Source: Elymus sibiricus (taxonomy: Eukaryota; Streptophyta; Magnoliopsida; Poales; Poaceae). From it: a stretch of 64,000 bases of DNA. The DNA lies in NCBI GenBank assembly GCA_039707655.1, contig CM077676.1, positions 426,785,379-426,849,378 of the forward strand, in the 5' to 3' direction. Below are positions 10,465 to 22,315 of the stretch, in pieces. The notes beneath the pieces are model-generated. The model saw nothing but the letters and a program-made list of their open reading frames with translations, had not been told where the DNA came from and ran no database searches. The stretch's first letter is position 1. Each line of letters begins with the position of its first letter. Position numbers and translations under genes: made by a program.

Positions 10465-11999
10465 TGATACGTCTATGTCGTATCTATAAATATTTATTGT
10501 TTCATGCCAATATTATACAACTTTCATATACTTTTGGTAACATTTTATATTATTTTTTGGGACTAACATATTGATCCAGTGCCCAGTGCCAGTTCCTGTT
10601 TTCTGCTTGTTTTTTGTTTCGCAGAAAATCCATATCAAACGAAGTCCAAACGCGATAAAATTTTACGGAGAATTATTTTGAAATATATGTGATTTTTGGG
10701 AGGTGGAATCAACGCAAACGGTGGCCCATAGCCTCCACAAGGCATCTTGGCGTGACCCCCCCTAGCCGCGTGGTGTTGCCTTGTGGGCACACCTTAAGTC
10801 GGTTGGGGCCCTTCTTCGGCCGCAAGGAAGCTTATATCGAGAAAAAATCCGTGTTAAAATTTCAGCCCGATCGGAGTTACGGATCTCTGGATATTTAAGA
10901 AACGGTGAAAGGCCAGAAAAGGAGGATGCGAAACAGAAGAGAAACAGAGAGAGAGAGATCCAATCTCGGAGGGGCTCCTCCCCTCCAGGAGCCATGGCGG
11001 CCGTGGACCAGAGGGGAAACTCTCCTCCCATCTAGGGGGGAGGCCAAGCAAGAAGAAGAAGGAGGGGGGCTCTCTCCCCCTCTCTCCCGGTGGCGCCGGA
11101 ACGCCGCCGGGGCAATCATCATGACGGCGATCTACACCAACAACTTCACTGCCGTTAACACCAACTCTCTCCCCCTCTATGCAGCAGTGTAACACCTCTT
11201 CTCCCCGCTGTAATCTCTACTTAAACATGGTGCTTAATGCTACATATTATTATCCAATGATGTGTTGCCATCCTATGATGTTTGAGTAGATTCGTTTTGT
11301 CCTATGGGTTGATTGATGATCGTGATTGGGTTGAGTTGTATGTTTCATTTTGGTGTTTTCCTATGGTGCCCTCCATGTCGCGCAAGCGTGAGGGATTCCT
11401 GTTGTAGGGTTTGCAATACGCTCATAATTCTCTTATAGTGGGCGACTAGAGTGACAGAAGCTTACACCCGAGTAAGGGGGTTGTTGCGTATGGGAGTAAA
11501 GAGGACTTGTTACTTAATGCTATGGTTGGTTTTACCTTAATGATCTTTGGTAGTTGCGGATGCTTGCTAGAGTTCCAATCATAAGTGCATATGATCCAAG
11601 TATGGAAAGTATGTTAGCTCATGCCTCTCCCTCATATAAAATTGTAATAATGATTACCGGTCTAGTTATCGATTGCCTAGGGACAAATACTTCTCTTGTG
11701 TTACAAAAAGCTTTCTACTAAACAACTAACTTTTATTATCTTGCAAATTAATCATAGTTTTTTTCTCACAAAGTACTCCTAGTTTTATTCTTGCAAAGTA
11801 TTTCTAGCTTTACATCTACAAAGTACTTCTAGTTTCATACTTGTTCTAGGTAAAGCAAACGTTAAGTGTGCATAGAGTTGTATCGATGGTCGATAGACCT
11901 TGAAGGGAATATTAATTCTACCTTTAGCTCCTCGTTGGGTTCGACACTCTTATTTATCGAGAAAGGCTACAACTAATCCCCTATACTTGTGGGTTATCA
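10465..11999 (+). repeat. F LTR3 (3' LTR)
   Basis: 1535 bp, TGATACGTCT...GGGTTATCA, ending at the CATGC duplication (12000-12004). It carries private changes in its last 240 bp (for example CATAGAG, GATGGTCGATAGACC, ACTAATCCC) that neither LTR1 nor LTR2 shows. Confidence 0.9.
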
Positions 12000-12004
12000 C
12001 ATGC

Positions 12005-12483
12005 ATCTAGGGTATTAAGTATGAAACAGAGTAACGCCTTAAGCAAGATGACATGACGTTGACAAAGTAAACTCAAGCAATATGATTAAACACCATATTT
12101 TTATCCTTAATGGCAACAATAGAAATACGTGTCATGTCCCTTTCTGTCACTGGGTTTGAGCACCGCAAGATTGAACCCATCACAAAGCACCTCTCCCATT
12201 GCAAGACAAATCAATCTAGTAGGCCAAACTAAATCAATAGATCGGGGAGAAATACAAAGCTATAATAATCATGCATAAAAGAGTTTAGAGAAGACTCAAA
12301 TATTTCTCATGAATAATCTGATCATAAACTCACAATTCATCGGATCCCAACAAACACACCGCAAAAGAAGATTACATCAGATAGAACTCCAAGAACATCG
12401 AGGAGAACATGGTATTGAAGATCAAAGAGAGAGAAGAAGCCATCTAGCTACTAGCTATGGACCCGTAGGTCTGTGGTAAACTA
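12005..12483 (-). mobile_element. Solo LTR H, segment 2 of 3
   Basis: Continuation of H after element F; the text runs smoothly from ...CGCTATCCAG (before F) through CATGC to ATCTAGGGTATTAAG. It ends at AACTA (12479-12483), the target duplicated by Copia element C. No coding sequence. Confidence 0.8.
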
Positions 12484-14574
12484 TGTAGGAGATATGCCCT
12501 AGAGGCAGTAATAACAGTTATTTTGTATCTCCAAAGTTTGTAATGAATGTTTATGTTCCATGCTATAACTGCAATGATTCTCGAGTCTACAATATCCACG
12601 AGGCTCGGAGGGAAACTCATGTGCACGTGTGGTATAATAAATGGTAAAAAGTATTCCTAGTCATGCCTCTAAGTCTAGCTCAAGTATTGCATGATGATCC
12701 TGTTTTCCTGATCATGGTCATGACTATGCCGGCAATTTTGAGGGCACAATGATAGTAGAACACTTGTGTTGAATCGACCCGAATTGATGTTATGCTATGA
12801 GATACTTTCATCACAAGTTAATGGTTAATAACACAGAGATAGTTAATGTTTGCATAATTCCTTAGACCATGAGAGTATCAAATTCCTTCGTACTTGCTTC
12901 GTGAACTTTGGGGTTTGTTAAACGTCATCCGTAACTGGGTGGCTATTACGACGGCTTACGGGTTCACAGAAAAGTATGACAAGAAACAAGATAGCTCAAG
13001 ATTGGGATTTGCTCCTCCGACGATGGAGAGATATTCTTGGGCCCTCTCGGTGTTACGGTATCCATCATCGTCTGGCCAGACACATTGTGATTTGATCACA
13101 GGGATGCCGGAACACGGAAACAAGAAAAGAGAACAAAACAGGTAACGAGGTAACTGCATAGTGGACAAGTTGTTGATCCACGAGGATGCAGATAAATCTC
13201 ACCTCGGGTTTTGTAACATATCGTGAAGCAACAGGAATAGCACACGGCAACCGGAGGTTCACTCGAATATTTATTCGTGTGGGTATAGGGGTCAATATGG
13301 GTGTCCACGACTCCAATGTTGATCATTGATCGGAAAGTGTTCCGGGTCATGTCTATACTTCACCAAACCTATAGGGTCACATGCTTAAGGGTCATCTATC
13401 TGCTGAGTACTAGACAGGGAGTCTGAGAGAAAGTCACCGGAAAAGTTTCGGGGACAACGGAAACGTTCCGGAGAGAACACCGAAATGGTTTCGGTAAAAC
13501 TGAAAAGTTGTTTCGGAGTATACCATTAAGTCAAATTGGTTTCGGCACATGCCTGGAAATTCTTGGAGGGTGCCAGAATTGTTCTGGAAACTTCTGGGAT
13601 TTTTCCGGGATAAAAACCGGAAATGTTCCTGAGCTGCCGGAACCGGTTTGGTTGCCTTTCGCAGATGAAAATCACTAATCCGGAATTGTTTTGGAACGCA
13701 TCCAAAATCATTTTAGTGGGTACTGGAATTACTCTAAGACCCACAAAAATATTTTCGGATTTAACGGTCGCGGAAAAATGTTTCCATGAATAGTGAAAAT
13801 CACTTTATGGTTACTTTTTTGGAAAGCCACCTTTTAGGGCTTTTCCCAAAAGGCTTCTAGAAGGACTTAGGGACCAAGGAACCCACTTTGGGGGGGGGGG
13901 GGCATGACCAGCCAAGGGTGGAGCTCCTCCATGGAGCTCCACATGCCATCCTTTTATGCCCTTTATGTGTGACACAAGGCATGGGTGTTTTGGTATTTTT
14001 TAGTACCACCCTTCCCCTTGGCTTTCCTACAAATAGAGGTGGAGAGGAGCTCTCCACACTCACTCAAACTCTCATACACATGCCATGCATTATCTGGCTT
14101 TCTCTCTCCCTCCCACGAAATAGTTTCGTAGAGCCGAAAGGCTGTCTGGGTTCCGGCAGGAACTAGTTCTGGACGGCGAAGCCTTGCCGGATAGCTGACA
14201 CCGTATGTGTGCAACCCCATAGAGAGGTCATAGGTTCGATCTTTTTGCCCGAGGGGCTGTTCGAGGGTTCTCCCGAAGGGCTGTCCGAGTTACCGTTCGA
14301 GCTTCGAGGGTCCTCCCAAAGGGATGTCCGTGACATCGTCCGGGGGACTGTCCGACCGCCTCCCGAAGGGCTGTCCGACGAGGGAGTACATCCTCGCGGT
14401 TGGGAGGTTGTAAATCCTAGCTACGGGGATCTGCATCGATGATCTACATCGACTCTACTTCTGCTGCGCTACGAGTCGGTAATGATCAGATCAAACCCTG
14501 TATGCAGTCTCCATAGTGGTCCTGGGCGTGCTCGTTGTACCAATTTTTTTTGTTTTCTGTCGCGATCCCCTATA
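12484..14574 (+). repeat. C 5' LTR
   Basis: 2091 bp from TGTAGGAGATATGCC to CCCCTATA (the 3' copy ends CCCCTACA, so the terminal CA has mutated). The promoter region near 14027-14036 reads CTACAAATAG where the 3' LTR has an intact CTATAAATAG. Around 14245-14390 are four degenerate copies of CCCGAAGGGCTGTCCGA. A run of about twelve G lies near 13889. Confidence 0.9.
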
Positions 14575-15953
14575 GTGGCATCAAGAGCCTGGCTATGCGT
14601 AGATGCAGGTTACGATGTAGAATACATAGAGATGTATGGGTATTGCATAATATAATTTTGTAGTAGATGAGATCTATTGCTGAAAATTATTTATGTGGGT
14701 GGCAGATGAAATCTGTTACCCGATGTTCTTATTGCTTCCCTAGAATTTGCGTATTTCTGATCTTGAAACGGCATGGTGGAATTTCACAAAGTTCTGTCAA
14801 TCCGCGATCCTGATTGATCAACGAAGTGCTATCAGTTCTTTGGGTTCCACCATAGTTAAGAGAAAGATGAAATTTCGCAGACGAAAGGGCAATATAGATA
14901 TGATCTGCACGGGGGTCATGCGTATGACGAAGTTCAGTATGGGGCTCAAGATTTTATTATCTCGTGTTTCATACACCCCGCAAAGTTAATCTAGCGACTT
15001 GAATAATCATACTTGATGATAAACGTTGGTAGCTGTGGTTTAAGTCAAAACCTTAGAAGCCACGTAAAATAAAATTTTGCATAAACCGATTAGAGGCGTC
15101 TAACTTGGTTTTGCAGGATGTGCATGTGATGTGGTATAGCAGTTCTCATATTAATTCGATTATGTATGAGATGACTATATGATGTAAATTTACTAACATG
15201 ACCTGCGTGTCATGATTCGGCATGATGGTTGGAGCCATATGATTGTCACTTTAATGACCTGTGTGTCAACCTTAAGTAATGCACTTATTTTATTAGCTAT
15301 AGAGATAGCAATATTATCTGGTGCATCAACAAGGTGGTGGCAATCTTCGCGAAGGTGAACACCGACGCAAATGCCGAAGACGAAGAAATTAAAGACTTCT
15401 CCGTCAGAAAGGGCTATACCATATCATGTTGTTATGAATTACCTAAGATGTTTATCCCTTATGATGCACCCTTTTGATTGCGCGGTAGTCGCTTTTTATT
15501 AGGGTGATCTCTCACTTAAAATATCAAGTAGTTAGTGTTCTCCCAAGTGTAGCACCGTCACGGCACCTATCTCTTTGGGGTACCACATGGATACATGGGT
15601 GCGAACAATTAGAGAAGTGTGAGGCGGGTGAGTTGAGACCTCTCAGCGAGATCACTTGGTTGTCTCGACGTTCCGGAGGATCGTCCTGAGCTCGGAACAC
15701 GCCCATCGAAAAATGAACAAGAGTCACATAGAGATGTGATTGGCAAGTTGGCCTACCAATTGAAATTCTCGTCACTTGAGATGGATACATCCTTGGCATT
15801 GAATTGCAATTTGGGTCTTGAATCACTCATAATCAATTTTGAGAGATATTGTTTTGAGTGGGAGCGCACTTTAGAATAAAATTGTTTATTCACTAGTGCA
15901 AATTAATTATGAACAAAGTCTAAGTGAAACTTGTGTTTACCGTTGTAGATTAA
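14575..15953 (+). other. C primer binding site and leader
   Basis: TGGCATCAAGAGC at 14576-14588 resembles the usual Copia primer site for initiator tRNA-Met (TGGTATCAGAGC) with one change and one extra base. The ~1.36-kb leader from 14589 to the gag ATG at 15954 has no convincing reading frame; I see nothing else in it. Confidence 0.75.
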
Positions 15954-16571
15954 ATGGCTCGCAACACCATGTTCAACTTAGGCCCGATGTTAGAGAAAGA
16001 GAAGTTAGCTGCAACTGGAAACAACTATGCGGACTGGGTCCGTAACCTGAGGATTGTCCTCAGGAGCGCTAAGAGGATGTATGTGCTTGAAACTCCTCTT
16101 CCAGCTAAACCGGCGGCAACTGCCCCGGAAGATGAACAAAATGTCTGGGGCACTAAGGATGATGATTACAACTTAGTGCAGTGCCTCATGCTAGCTTGCA
16201 TGAGTCCAGAGCTTCAAAAATGTTTTGAATTCCATAATGCCCGTGATATGATCCGGGAATTGGATGCTCTGTACAAGGAAACCGCACGGTCTAAACGGTT
16301 TGATATCATGAAGGCCATGATGGATTGCAAGATGGCTGAGGGCAGTTCAGTTGGCGAACACGTGGTCAAAATGATTGGCTACGCTGAAAGGCTTAAAACC
16401 CTGGAATTTCCATTTCCACCAGCCCATATGATGGACATGTTGCTTTCTTCACTCCCCCCGTCTTACAATGGTTTTGTCATGAACTACAACATGAGTGGGA
16501 TGGAGAGGACACCAAATGAGGTGCTCGCCATGCTGAAAACTGCGGTAGGAGGACTGCGGAAAAATTGCTAG
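15954..16571 (+). pseudogene. Copia gag, capsid part
   Basis: The ATG opens MARNTMFNLGPMLEKEKL and the frame runs 205 codons to an in-frame TAG at 16569-16571, after which gag continues in the same frame. The sequence shows the Copia gag pattern (NNYADWVRNLRIVL near residue 22, then helical text such as SVGEHVVKMIGYAERLK and LLSSLPPSYNGFVMNYNM near residues 120-180), matching the UBN2/retrotran_gag family that assembles cytoplasmic particles. The zinc knuckle lies beyond the stop, so the stop separates the capsid from the nucleic-acid-binding part. Confidence 0.9.
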
Positions 16572-16574
16572 CAA

Positions 16575-17843
16575 GTGTTGTTTGTGAATAAAACCGCCAG
16601 TTTCAAAAAGAATGGCAAGTCCAAGAAGGGCAAGGGCGCCGGTAAGACCGGCTCCCAGAAAAACTCTAAGGGCGGAGCCAAGAATGAAACTGAGTGCTTC
16701 TACTGCAAGGGCATAGGACACTGGAAGAGAAACTGCAAGAAGTATCTGGAAGATAAGAAGTCTGGGAAAACCGGAAAAGGTATAACTGTTATACAAGTTA
16801 ATGTCATTGACGTTTTGCTTGCTAGCGAAAATTCTAAGTCTTGGGTATTTGATACCGGATCGGTTGCTCACATTTGCAACTCGATACAGGGGCTTCAGAA
16901 GGTGCGTAAGCTGGCAAAGAATGAAGTCGTGATGCGCGTCGGGAATGGCGCTGGGATCGCCGCTCAAGCCGTCGGCATTATGCCTCTACGTCTCCCTTCA
17001 GGATTTACCTTAGAACTAAGTAACTGTTATTTTGTTCCGGCATTGTGTGGAAACATTATCTCTGGATCATGTTTAGTACACAATGGGTACTCTTACAAGT
17101 CTGAGAACAATGGTTGTTCACTTTATTGTAAGGATATGTTTTATGGATTTGCACCCATTGTTGGGGGCCTTTTCATACTAAATCTTGAATGTGGAAATGA
17201 TGTCCTTGACGTGAATGCTAAACGCCTTAAGAAGACTGATACCACCACCACGTACTTGTGGCACTGTCGGCTTGGCCACATCGGAAAGAAACGCATGCAA
17301 AGACTCCATAAAGATGGAGTTTTACCGTCCTTTGATTTTGAATCATTTGACACATGTGAAGCTTGTCTGATGGGGAAAATGACCAAGACACCGTTCACGG
17401 GTCATCCTGAACGGGCGGGTGAATTATTGGAAATAATACATAGTGATGTATGTGGTCCGATGAGCACAACCGCACGGGGTGGGTATTTCTACTTCGTGAC
17501 TTTTACTGACGATTTAAGTAGGTATGGCTATATCTACTTGATGAAGCATAAGTCAGAAACCTTTGAAAAGTTCAAAGAATTTCAGAGTGAGGTAAAAAAT
17601 CATCGTAACAAAAGGATTAACTTTCTGCGATCAGCTCGCGGGGGCGAGTATCTTAGTCATGAGTTTAGCCAACATCTGAGTGACCGTGGAATCGTTTCAC
17701 AGCTTACGCCTCCCAGAACTCCACAGCGAAACGGAGTGTCGGAACGACGTAACCGAACCCTGTTAGACATGGTGAGGTCGATGATGTCTCTTATAGATCT
17801 GTCGATATCTTTTTGGGGTCACGTACTGCCACTTATACATTAA
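16575..17843 (+). pseudogene. Copia gag zinc knuckle, protease and integrase
   Basis: Same frame as gag. In order: a basic stretch; a CX2CX4HX4C zinc knuckle (CFYCKGIGHWKRNC, about 16696-16737); the protease active site (VFDTGSVAH, about 16846); the pre-integrase zinc region (LWHCRLGHIGKKRM ... CEACLMGK); and the integrase core with catalytic Asp in HSDVCGP, Asp in FTDDLSRYG and Glu in SERRNRTL. This enzyme would insert the cDNA. At about 17815 a one-base shift moves the frame: the reading ends GHVLPLIH stop, while the true continuation (TATYTLNKAPSKS) is in another frame. RGEY-type text is altered (SARGGEYL) but the acidic triad is visible. Confidence 0.9.
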
Positions 17844-18820
17844 ACAAAGCACCGTCTAAATCTGTTGAGACGACACCACATGAGATGTGGCATGGGAAGA
17901 TTCCTAGTGTGTCGCATCTCAAAATTTGGGGTTGTGAGGCATACATAAAACGTTTACAGCCAATCAAACTCGATCCCAGATCAGACAAATGTTACTTTGT
18001 AGGTTATCCCAATAACACCATTGGGTATTCCTTCTACCACAAGTCCGAGGGCAAAGTGTTTGTTGCAAAAGTTGGACACTTTCTCGAGAAAGAATTTCTC
18101 GCTAAAGAAGCAAGTGGGAGGACAGTACAGCTTGATGAGATTAGTGAATCTTCGGCAACCGTTGATATGTCTAAGGAACCGGAAAAAATTCCGCTAATTA
18201 TCCCTACAACCGAGCCGGAAGTTGTCGCATGTGATGCGGAAACTTTAGACAAGTTTGTATTTGAACCGCGCAGATCAGGTAGGGCTATCGAGCCACCTGA
18301 GTGGTTTCATAACGAAATCTTCATTCTTGAAGACGATGAACCTGCACACTACAAGGAAGCGATGGCGGGGCCTAGCTCAAGGGAATGGCACAAAACCATG
18401 AAATTCGAAATGGAATCCATGTACGAAAATCAAGTTTGGAACTTGGTAGAACTTCCAGAAGGTGTTAAGCCCATTGGTTGTAAATGGATTTTCAAAAGAA
18501 AGATAGACGCGGATGGTAACATTACTATCCATAAAGCTAGACTTGTCGCGAAAGGGGTCACGCAAGTTCCAGGAGTGGACTACGATGAGATTTTCTCGCC
18601 CGTAGCTATGCTTAAGTCCGTTCGGATATTACAAGCAATTGCTGCTTATTTCGATTATGAAATATGGCAGATGGACGTCAAAACGGCTTTCCTAAATGGA
18701 AATCTCAAAGAAGATGTATACATGATACAGCCTGAAGGTTTTGTCGTTCATGAGGATGCTGGAAAGGTATGCAAACTTCAGAAGGCCATTTATGGTCTGA
18801 AGCAAGCATCAAGGACCTAG
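17813..18820 (+). pseudogene. Copia integrase C-terminus and N-terminal half of RT
   Basis: After the frameshift, the frame holds the integrase C-terminal part (ETTPHEMWHGKIPSVSHLKIWGC) and a linker (RRSGRAIEPPEW), followed by RT with GCKWIFKRKIDADG, KARLVAKG, GVDYDEIFSPVA and QMDVKTAFLNG (first catalytic Asp region). It ends at a TAG at 18818-18820 inside LKQASRT; a second TAG follows at 18848-18850. The RT copies element RNA to DNA. Confidence 0.9.
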
Positions 18821-18850
18821 AACATTCGTTTTGATGAAGTAGTCAAATAG

Positions 18851-19909
18851 TTTGGCATCATCAGGAATGACGAAGAATCTTGTGTTTACAAGAAGTTTAG
18901 TGGGAGCGCAAAAGCATTTCTAATCTTGTATGTGGATGACATATTGTTGATTGGAAATGACGTGAATTTTCTTAGCGAAATAAAAGACTCATTGAAGAAG
19001 AGTTTTTCAATGAAAGACTTAGGCGAAGCGGCATATGTATTGGGCATTAGAATCTATAGAGGTAGATCAAAACGCCTGATAGCACTTAGCCAAAGCACGT
19101 ACATTGACAAGGTGTTGAAAAGGTTCAACATGGAGAACTCCAAGAAAGGCCTACTCCCCATGTCACCTGGTACAGTGCTTTGCAAGAATCAGTGTCCTCG
19201 GACTCTCGATGAGCGAGTACAAATGAATGATGTTCCATATGCCTCAGCAGTTGGTTCTATTATGTATGCCATGCTATGTACAAGACCGGATGTTTCCTAT
19301 GCGCTAAGTGTTAGCAGCCGGTACCAAAGTGATCCAGGACTGGAACACTGGGCCGCAGTCAAAAGTATTCTTAAGTACCTCAGAAGGACCAAGGATTTAC
19401 TCCTTGTGTACGGAGGTGATGAAGAGCTCATTGTAAGTGGTTACACTGATGCAGGCTTCATGACTGACCTAGATGACTTCAAATCTCAATCAGGCTATGT
19501 TTTCATATTGAACGGTGGCGCAGTTGATTGGAAAAGTTCCAAACAAAAGACTGTGGCGGATTCTACGATGGAGGCGGAATATGTTGCAGCTTCAGAAGCC
19601 TCCAAGGAGGCGGTCTGGATCAAGCAATTTCTTGAAGACCTTGGTGTGGTTCCAAGCACGCTGGACCCGGTGGAGATCTATTGTGCTAATAGTGGCGCCG
19701 TGGCTCAGGCTAGGGAGCCATCTTCACACCATAAGACAAGACATATTGAACGCAAATATAAACTCATTCGACATCATGTCGAAGCGGGTTTAGTGAAAGT
19801 ACGCAAAGTTCACACGGATCTGAACGTGTCAGACCCGATGACAAAGCCTCTACCACGAGCAAAGCATGAGCAGCACCGGATAGCCATTGGTGTTAGGGAA
19901 GCCATGTAA
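18851..19909 (+). pseudogene. Copia RT catalytic centre and RNase H
   Basis: Same frame as the previous part after the two TAG stops. It contains the RT box LYVDDILLIGND (about 18926), LGIRIYRG, and then RNase H with SGYTDAGF, SGYVFILNGG, and STMEAEYVA, ending RHHVEAGLVKVRKV and a stop at 19907-19909. RNase H removes the RNA strand from the hybrid. Catalytic residues of both enzymes look intact; the damage lies upstream. Confidence 0.92.
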
Positions 19910-19929
19910 CTGGATATTGACTCTAGTGC

Positions 19930-19940
19930 AAGTGGGAGTC
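19930..19940 (+). other. C polypurine tract
   Basis: AAGTGGGAGTC lies immediately before the 3' LTR (which starts TATAGGAG, one base changed from TGTAGGAG). It would prime second-strand synthesis. Confidence 0.75.
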
Positions 19941-20715
19941 TATAGGAGATATGCCCTAGAGGCAGTAATAACAGTTATTTTGTATCTCCAAAGTTTGTAA
20001 TGAATGTTTATATTCCATGCTATAACTGCAATGATTCTCGAGTCTACAATATCCACGAGGCTCGGAGGGAAACTCATGTGCACGTGTGGTATAATAAATG
20101 GTAAAAAGTATTCCTAGTCATGCCTCTAAGACTAGATCAAGTATTGCATGATGATCCTGTTTTCCTGATCATGGGCATGACTATGCCGGCAATTTTGAGG
20201 GCACAATGTTAGTAGAACACTTGTGTTGAATCGACCCGAATTGATGTTATGCTATGAGATACTTTCGTCACAAGTTAATGGTTAATAACACAGAGATAGT
20301 TAATGTTTGCATAATTCCTTAGACCATGAGAGTATCAAGTTCCTTCGTACTTGCTTCGTGAACTTTGGGGTTTGTTAAACGTCATCCGTAACTGGATGGC
20401 TATTACGGCGGCTTACGGGTTCACGAAAAAGTATGACAAGAAACGAGATAGCTCAAGATTGGGATTTGCTCCTCCGATGATGGAGAGATATTCTCGGGCC
20501 CTCTCGGTGTTATGGTATCCATCATCGTCTGGCCAGACACATTGTGATTTGATCACAGGGATGCCGGAACACGGAAACGAGAAAAGAGAACAAAACCGGT
20601 AACGAGGTAACTGGCATAGTGGACAAGTTGTTCATCCACAGGGATGCAGATAAATCTCACCTCAGGTTTTGTAACATATCACGAAGCAACAGGAATAGCA
20701 CACGGCAACCGGAGG
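19941..20715 (+). repeat. C 3' LTR, first segment
   Basis: 775 bp matching 12484-13256. It ends with GGAGG (20711-20715), the target copied by insertion of Gypsy element A; the LTR resumes at 45877. Confidence 0.92.
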
Positions 20716-21258
20716 TGTCGTGGTTTTGTCACGGCAGATGTCCTCGTGAAAGGACTTAGTCGTGAGGCCATCGCAGCTAGGTGGTAACTCGAACGGGGTT
20801 GATCGGAATCGAGAGACAAGGGTTTACCCAGGTTCGGCCCCTCGCGGTGGAGGTAAAAGCCTACGTCCTGCTTTGGTTGTATTGATGATGATGATCTCGA
20901 TTACAAGGGGGCGACATGGCTAACCTAGTACTCGAGAGGTTGTAACTTGGTCCTTTAACCCCAGGGGCTCCCCTTTATATATAGGTTGAGGCCCTGGGTT
21001 TACAACAGATCCGAGTCGAAGAGACGACCCATGTCATACTCTAATTCCTACTCATCTTGTTTCACAAGTAAGAAAACTCTATAGGCGCCTTAGATGGAAA
21101 GGCTCTGGGTCGTGAGCCGGCCTCCCCTGGGCGGCTTATCCTCTGGACTCCGGTCTTCTGGATCGTCGCGGCCCACCTGTAGAAGCCTTCTTTTAAGTCG
21201 CCGTATAGTGACCCGGCCCTAAACGGGCGGGTTATATCCAGGGGTTATATCCCCGACA
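20716..21258 (-). repeat. A left LTR (3' LTR of the element)
   Basis: 543 bp. It is 12 bp longer than the right LTR because GGTTATATCC is duplicated near 21230-21250. On the minus strand a TATA box (CTATATATAAAG) is visible at 20974-20984. The box TTTACCCAGGTTCGG at 20823-20837 is shared with the LTRs of B and N. Confidence 0.92.
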
Positions 21259-21275
21259 TTAGCCCCCAGGTTGAT
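21259..21275 (-). other. A polypurine tract
   Basis: On the minus strand AACCTGGGGGCTAA lies directly before the 3' LTR. The same GGGGGCTA core recurs several times inside the antisense gene (see 24563-25030). Confidence 0.75.
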
Positions 21276-21542
21276 TTGAATTTATTCATGTCAACCTTCA
21301 AAATTAGGATAACCCGGACTGATCTTCTGGGTCGTGGCCGGCTTATAATTGCTGGCTTACAACATGCTTCATACTTGTCATATCTTCCCTTGGAAATCCA
21401 TGACTCCATTAAACTGATATCCGCGAATCTTGCGTGACGTCATTACAAATCTTGAGTGGACCTGACATGCCCAATAATCGAGGCGCCTTTTATCACAGTG
21501 TCGCCTTGATTCTCGCGCTCACCGTTTCCCCTCCTTTCTTTC

Positions 21543-21555
21543 CCTTATAAATATT
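21543..21555 (+). promoter_or_regulatory. Putative promoter of the antisense gene in A
   Basis: CCTTATAAATATTC is a good plant TATA box on the plus strand, preceded by a pyrimidine-rich stretch and followed by C/T-rich leader sequence. It points away from the LTR and toward the gene at 22316. A leader intron with GT at 21755 and AG at 22304-22305 fits between it and the ATG. Inferred from sequence only. Confidence 0.55.
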
Positions 21556-22315
21556 CCCGAGGGGGTCTCCATTTCCTCTTTACCACTTTGACCGCCCCAC
21601 TACTTCTTCTTCCTCGCGACGCATCTGCCTGTGTCTGGAGCTCCGCCGCCGTACGACCCTAACGCACGCCGGCGACCTCAACCGCATCCTTTCCTTCACG
21701 CGCGCCGTCGTCGAGGCTGCTCGGGATCATCTCAAAACCATTCACCGCGCCCAGGTATGCTTCATTGCTTCCTTAAATCCGTAGCAGCAGCTTACCCTAG
21801 TTCATCGGTGTTCTTGCACAGGCTGTATCACCATTGCCGCCGTTTAGATCTGTTTCTGAATGCCTTCTTCACAGAGATATTCCTCCGCTACCTGTAGCTC
21901 CATTTTGCATCTAGGAGCCTCATACCTTTACTAGAAATCCGGAGTAGATCAAACTCTGTTTCCACTGTATGAACTAGGTATAGTAAATATTTCTCTTTTT
22001 AAGCTGTTTTTAGATCCATTGCAGTAATTGTTCTTGTTCGAAACTTGTTTCTGCAACACTTAGGAATAAATCGGAGAACCTTGGTCTTAGGATGAGCCGC
22101 CCTTACTCTTGGCGACTCATGTCCACTTATTATGATCCGCCCAATTTTGAAAATCATAGCTGAAATCCCAGTCAGGTGACTTATAACTTTGGCGACTTAC
22201 TGAACACGATGACTCGCCCCTGTACCTTTAATCGTATGATGCGAGCTTATCATGAACATGAGTAAACCTGCCATTTATGTTTTTGCATTCCTCGTTCATA
22301 TTTAGGCGACTTGCT

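Larger units (their letters stand above)
771..11999 (+). mobile_element. F: non-autonomous LTR retrotransposon, tandem form with three LTRs
   Basis: F has the order LTR1 (771-2149), internal copy 1 (2150-5295), LTR2 (5296-6829), internal copy 2 (6830-10464), LTR3 (10465-11999). The whole unit is flanked by one 5-bp duplication, CATGC at 766-770 and 12000-12004, so it entered once. All LTRs start TGATACGTCT and end GGGTTATCA. After LTR1 and LTR2 comes a tRNA-Asp-like primer site, and before LTR2 and LTR3 a purine tract (AAGCTTGGGGATGC). There is no gag, protease, RT or integrase, so movement would depend on a partner. The LTR length (~1.53 kb) recalls Triticeae Gypsy-derived families such as Sabrina or WHAM, but I cannot assign one. 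Confidence 0.9.

Noticed and set aside
771..11999. F as two separate insertions of the same family
   Set aside because: Only one CATGC pair flanks the outer LTRs, and the middle LTR is shared and chimeric; two insertions would give four LTRs and two duplications.
13885..13902. Poly-G run as a G-quadruplex regulatory site
   Set aside because: The 3' LTR copy has GGGGGGGCCCCC at this place; more likely a slippage tract.
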